Positions 62,626 to 64,000 of a stretch of 64,000 nucleotides of DNA are shown piece by piece. Source of the stretch: Chloroflexota bacterium (GTDB lineage: Bacteria; Chloroflexota; Anaerolineae; Aggregatilineales; Phototrophicaceae). Position numbers and translations under genes: made by a program. A model generated the notes under the pieces. That model was given only the letters and a program-made list of their open reading frames with translations, made no database searches and had not been told where the DNA came from. Location: the NCBI GenBank assembly GCA_026707225.1, contig JAPOXG010000058.1, positions 142,228 through 206,227 of the forward strand, given 5' to 3'. Position 1 is the stretch's first letter. The number at the start of each line of letters is the position of its first letter.

Positions 62626-63909
62626 ATGAAGAAAGCAATTCTACTCCTACTCATCCTGACCCTGCTCCTGCCAGCCGGCGCGCTGGCGCAGGACATGCCC
62701 CATGCCGGCGCCGAAATCGTGACCAATTTCATGCAGTCGGGCACCTATGACGTTGGCGCCGAGCAGCTGGAAGCCGGCTTCGAGGAAGCGACCGGCATCG
62801 AGCTCGAGATTGTGGCGTCGCCCTTCGTGGTCTTGGTGCAGAACAACATCACCGATCTGGCCACGGGCACGGGCGAATTCGATGTGATTTCGGGCGATTT
62901 CTGGATCGGCAGCGTTTGGGGCCAGATGCATCCGTTGGATGACTTCATCGAGCGCGATATGTGGGGCGGCTCCTTCATCGAGGGTTTGACCAAGCAGGGT
63001 CCCTCCGCCTATTTTGACGGCAATAGGATCGGCATCCCCTACAGCGCCGATGCCTACGGGCTGATTTATCGCACCGATATCTTCGAGGAAGCGGGCATTT
63101 CCGCCGATTGGGAGACCTGGGACGACTTCATCGCGGTGCTGGGCGATCTGGAGATGCATCTTGAAGGCAGCGACATCGCGCCGAACGTCTTCGCTTTTGG
63201 CGCTTCGGAGCAGGCGGCTGCCATCTTCTTGGGCATGTACGATAGCTATCTGGTGGATGCGGCGGGCAATTACGCGCTCGATCACGATGAAGCCATCGCC
63301 TCGCTCAACCAGTTGAAGAGCCTGCTGGATTACAATCCCGAAGGCGCCACTGGCTTGAGCATCGACGAAGCCAATTCGGTCTTCCTCACCGGCAAAGCGG
63401 CGACGATGATCTGCTGGGTCAGCTTTGTGCGGGCGGCGGCGCAAGATCCGGATTCGTCGCTGGTGGTTGACAATTGGGCGACGGCGACCTTCCCGGGTCC
63501 GGGCTTCCCCTTCCTGTCGGCCTGGAATCTCTTCATATCGGGCTACAGCGAGAACCCGGACGCGGCTTGGGAGTGGATCAAGTATTACATCACTGAGGAA
63601 GAGGCGAAACGGCGCTTCGTCGAGCTGGGCGTGGGCTCGCCATTCTTGAGCACCTATGAAGATCCGGAGTTGATCGAGAAGTACAGCCACGACTTCCCGG
63701 CGATGGTGGAGAACCTGAATCGGGCCGAGACCGTGCCCTGGATTTTCGCCGCCTTTGAAGTTTTCTTCCGCCACATGAGCGAGTTCATCATCGGCGCCGC
63801 CACCGCCGAAGAAACACTGGAGAATACGCTGGCCGATTGGTCCGAGCTAGAGGTGCCGGAAGGTCTGGTGCAGTCGGCGATGGCGCAGGGACAGATGCAA
63901 GAGGGCTAG
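62626..63909 (+). CDS. ABC transporter substrate-binding protein, sugar type
   Basis: The 427-residue protein begins with a signal peptide (MKKAILLLLI, ending at ALAQ). The mature part follows the family 1 (MalE-like) pattern: an FEEATGIELE strand, a DVISGDFWIGS block, IPYSADAYGLIYRTDIFEEAG, and NLFISGYSENPDAAWEWIKY. It probably binds a carbohydrate for uptake. A longer frame starts at 62572, but the ATG at 62626 gives a proper signal peptide. The start of a second gene of the set lies 12 bases downstream. Confidence 0.93.
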   Translation: MKKAILLLLILTLLLPAGALAQDMPHAGAEIVTNFMQSGTYDVGAEQLEAGFEEATGIELEIVASPFVVLVQNNITDLATGTGEFDVISGDFWIGSVWGQMHPLDDFIERDMWGGSFIEGLTKQGPSAYFDGNRIGIPYSADAYGLIYRTDIFEEAGISADWETWDDFIAVLGDLEMHLEGSDIAPNVFAFGASEQAAAIFLGMYDSYLVDAAGNYALDHDEAIASLNQLKSLLDYNPEGATGLSIDEANSVFLTGKAATMICWVSFVRAAAQDPDSSLVVDNWATATFPGPGFPFLSAWNLFISGYSENPDAAWEWIKYYITEEEAKRRFVELGVGSPFLSTYEDPELIEKYSHDFPAMVENLNRAETVPWIFAAFEVFFRHMSEFIIGAATAEETLENTLADWSELEVPEGLVQSAMAQGQMQEG

Positions 63910-63920
63910 CGCGGCATAGC

Positions 63921-64000
63921 ATGATAACTGTAGACACACGCCCGGCACAGCCGCCGCCCACGCAAAAGGCTTTGCCTGTTTCACTTGTGGCTTTGTTCGG
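63921..64000 (+). CDS. Start of next gene, probably an ABC permease (partial)
   Basis: An ATG at 63921 opens a frame that runs to the end of the window. The 26 visible residues begin with a Pro-rich segment and end in a hydrophobic VSLVALF, as in the cytoplasmic lead of a MalF-type permease. Position after a sugar-binding protein supports this; sequence alone does not. Confidence 0.45.
   Translation, partial: MITVDTRPAQPPPTQKALPVSLVALF

Overview
The window is about 64 kb of GC-rich, gene-dense bacterial chromosome. The organism is most likely a member of the Chloroflexota, of the Anaerolineae type. This is inferred from the joint presence of a complete coenzyme F420 pathway, CoxLMS-type molybdenum hydroxylases, an F1 ATP synthase cluster, Rex, short TPTP-type linkers in exported proteins and heavy use of TTG/GTG starts. 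No rRNA or single-copy phylogenetic marker was used, so the assignment is an inference.

Layout. 1-4 kb: the end of a class A beta-lactamase-like exported protein, a tRNA-Leu(CAG) with its own promoter and terminator, a DivIC-like protein, YgfZ and guanylate kinase. 4.2-5 kb: folD. 5.2-30 kb: one long run of same-strand genes that reads as a purine-catabolism island. Its members are 8-oxoguanine deaminase, adenine deaminase, YgeY, YgeW, carbamate kinase, two PLP lyase-like enzymes, SsnA, then npdG-cofE-nitroreductase-cofD-cofC and an F420/flavin oxidoreductase, then xanthine dehydrogenase subunits flanking an uncharacterised nucleosidase-like protein, and finally a YqeC-MocA fusion. 30-33 kb: a tandem-RCK potassium channel (minus) and purine nucleoside phosphorylase. 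34-39 kb: fabF-fabH (minus), an SDR protein, a GNAT protein and proC. 39-45 kb: atpA-atpG-atpD-atpC without F0 or delta genes, then mreB and rex. 46-53 kb: a GbsR/MarR-type regulator, tRNA-Leu(UAG), tig-clpP-clpX, an MBL hydrolase, obg and nadD. 53-60 kb: a double solute-binding protein, two EamA transporters, two superoxide dismutases (one Tat-exported) and fumC. 60-62.5 kb: an AT-richer restriction-modification pair. 62.6-64 kb: a sugar-type ABC binding protein and the start of the next gene.

How it fits together. Nucleosides would be split by the phosphorylase and perhaps by the new nucleosidase-like protein. The bases are deaminated (adenine, 8-oxoguanine) and hydroxylated by the Mo enzyme. 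The ring-derived carbamoyl group would pass through a YgeW-type carbamoyltransferase to carbamoyl phosphate and be cashed as ATP by carbamate kinase. The F420 genes inside the same run suggest that a low-potential deazaflavin serves one of the reductive steps. A Rex-like operator overlapping the atpA promoter, with rex nearby, suggests redox control of ATP synthase.

No CRISPR array, insertion sequence, prophage, plasmid origin or rRNA gene was seen. A small palindromic repeat occurs three times. No gap between genes exceeds 300 bases.
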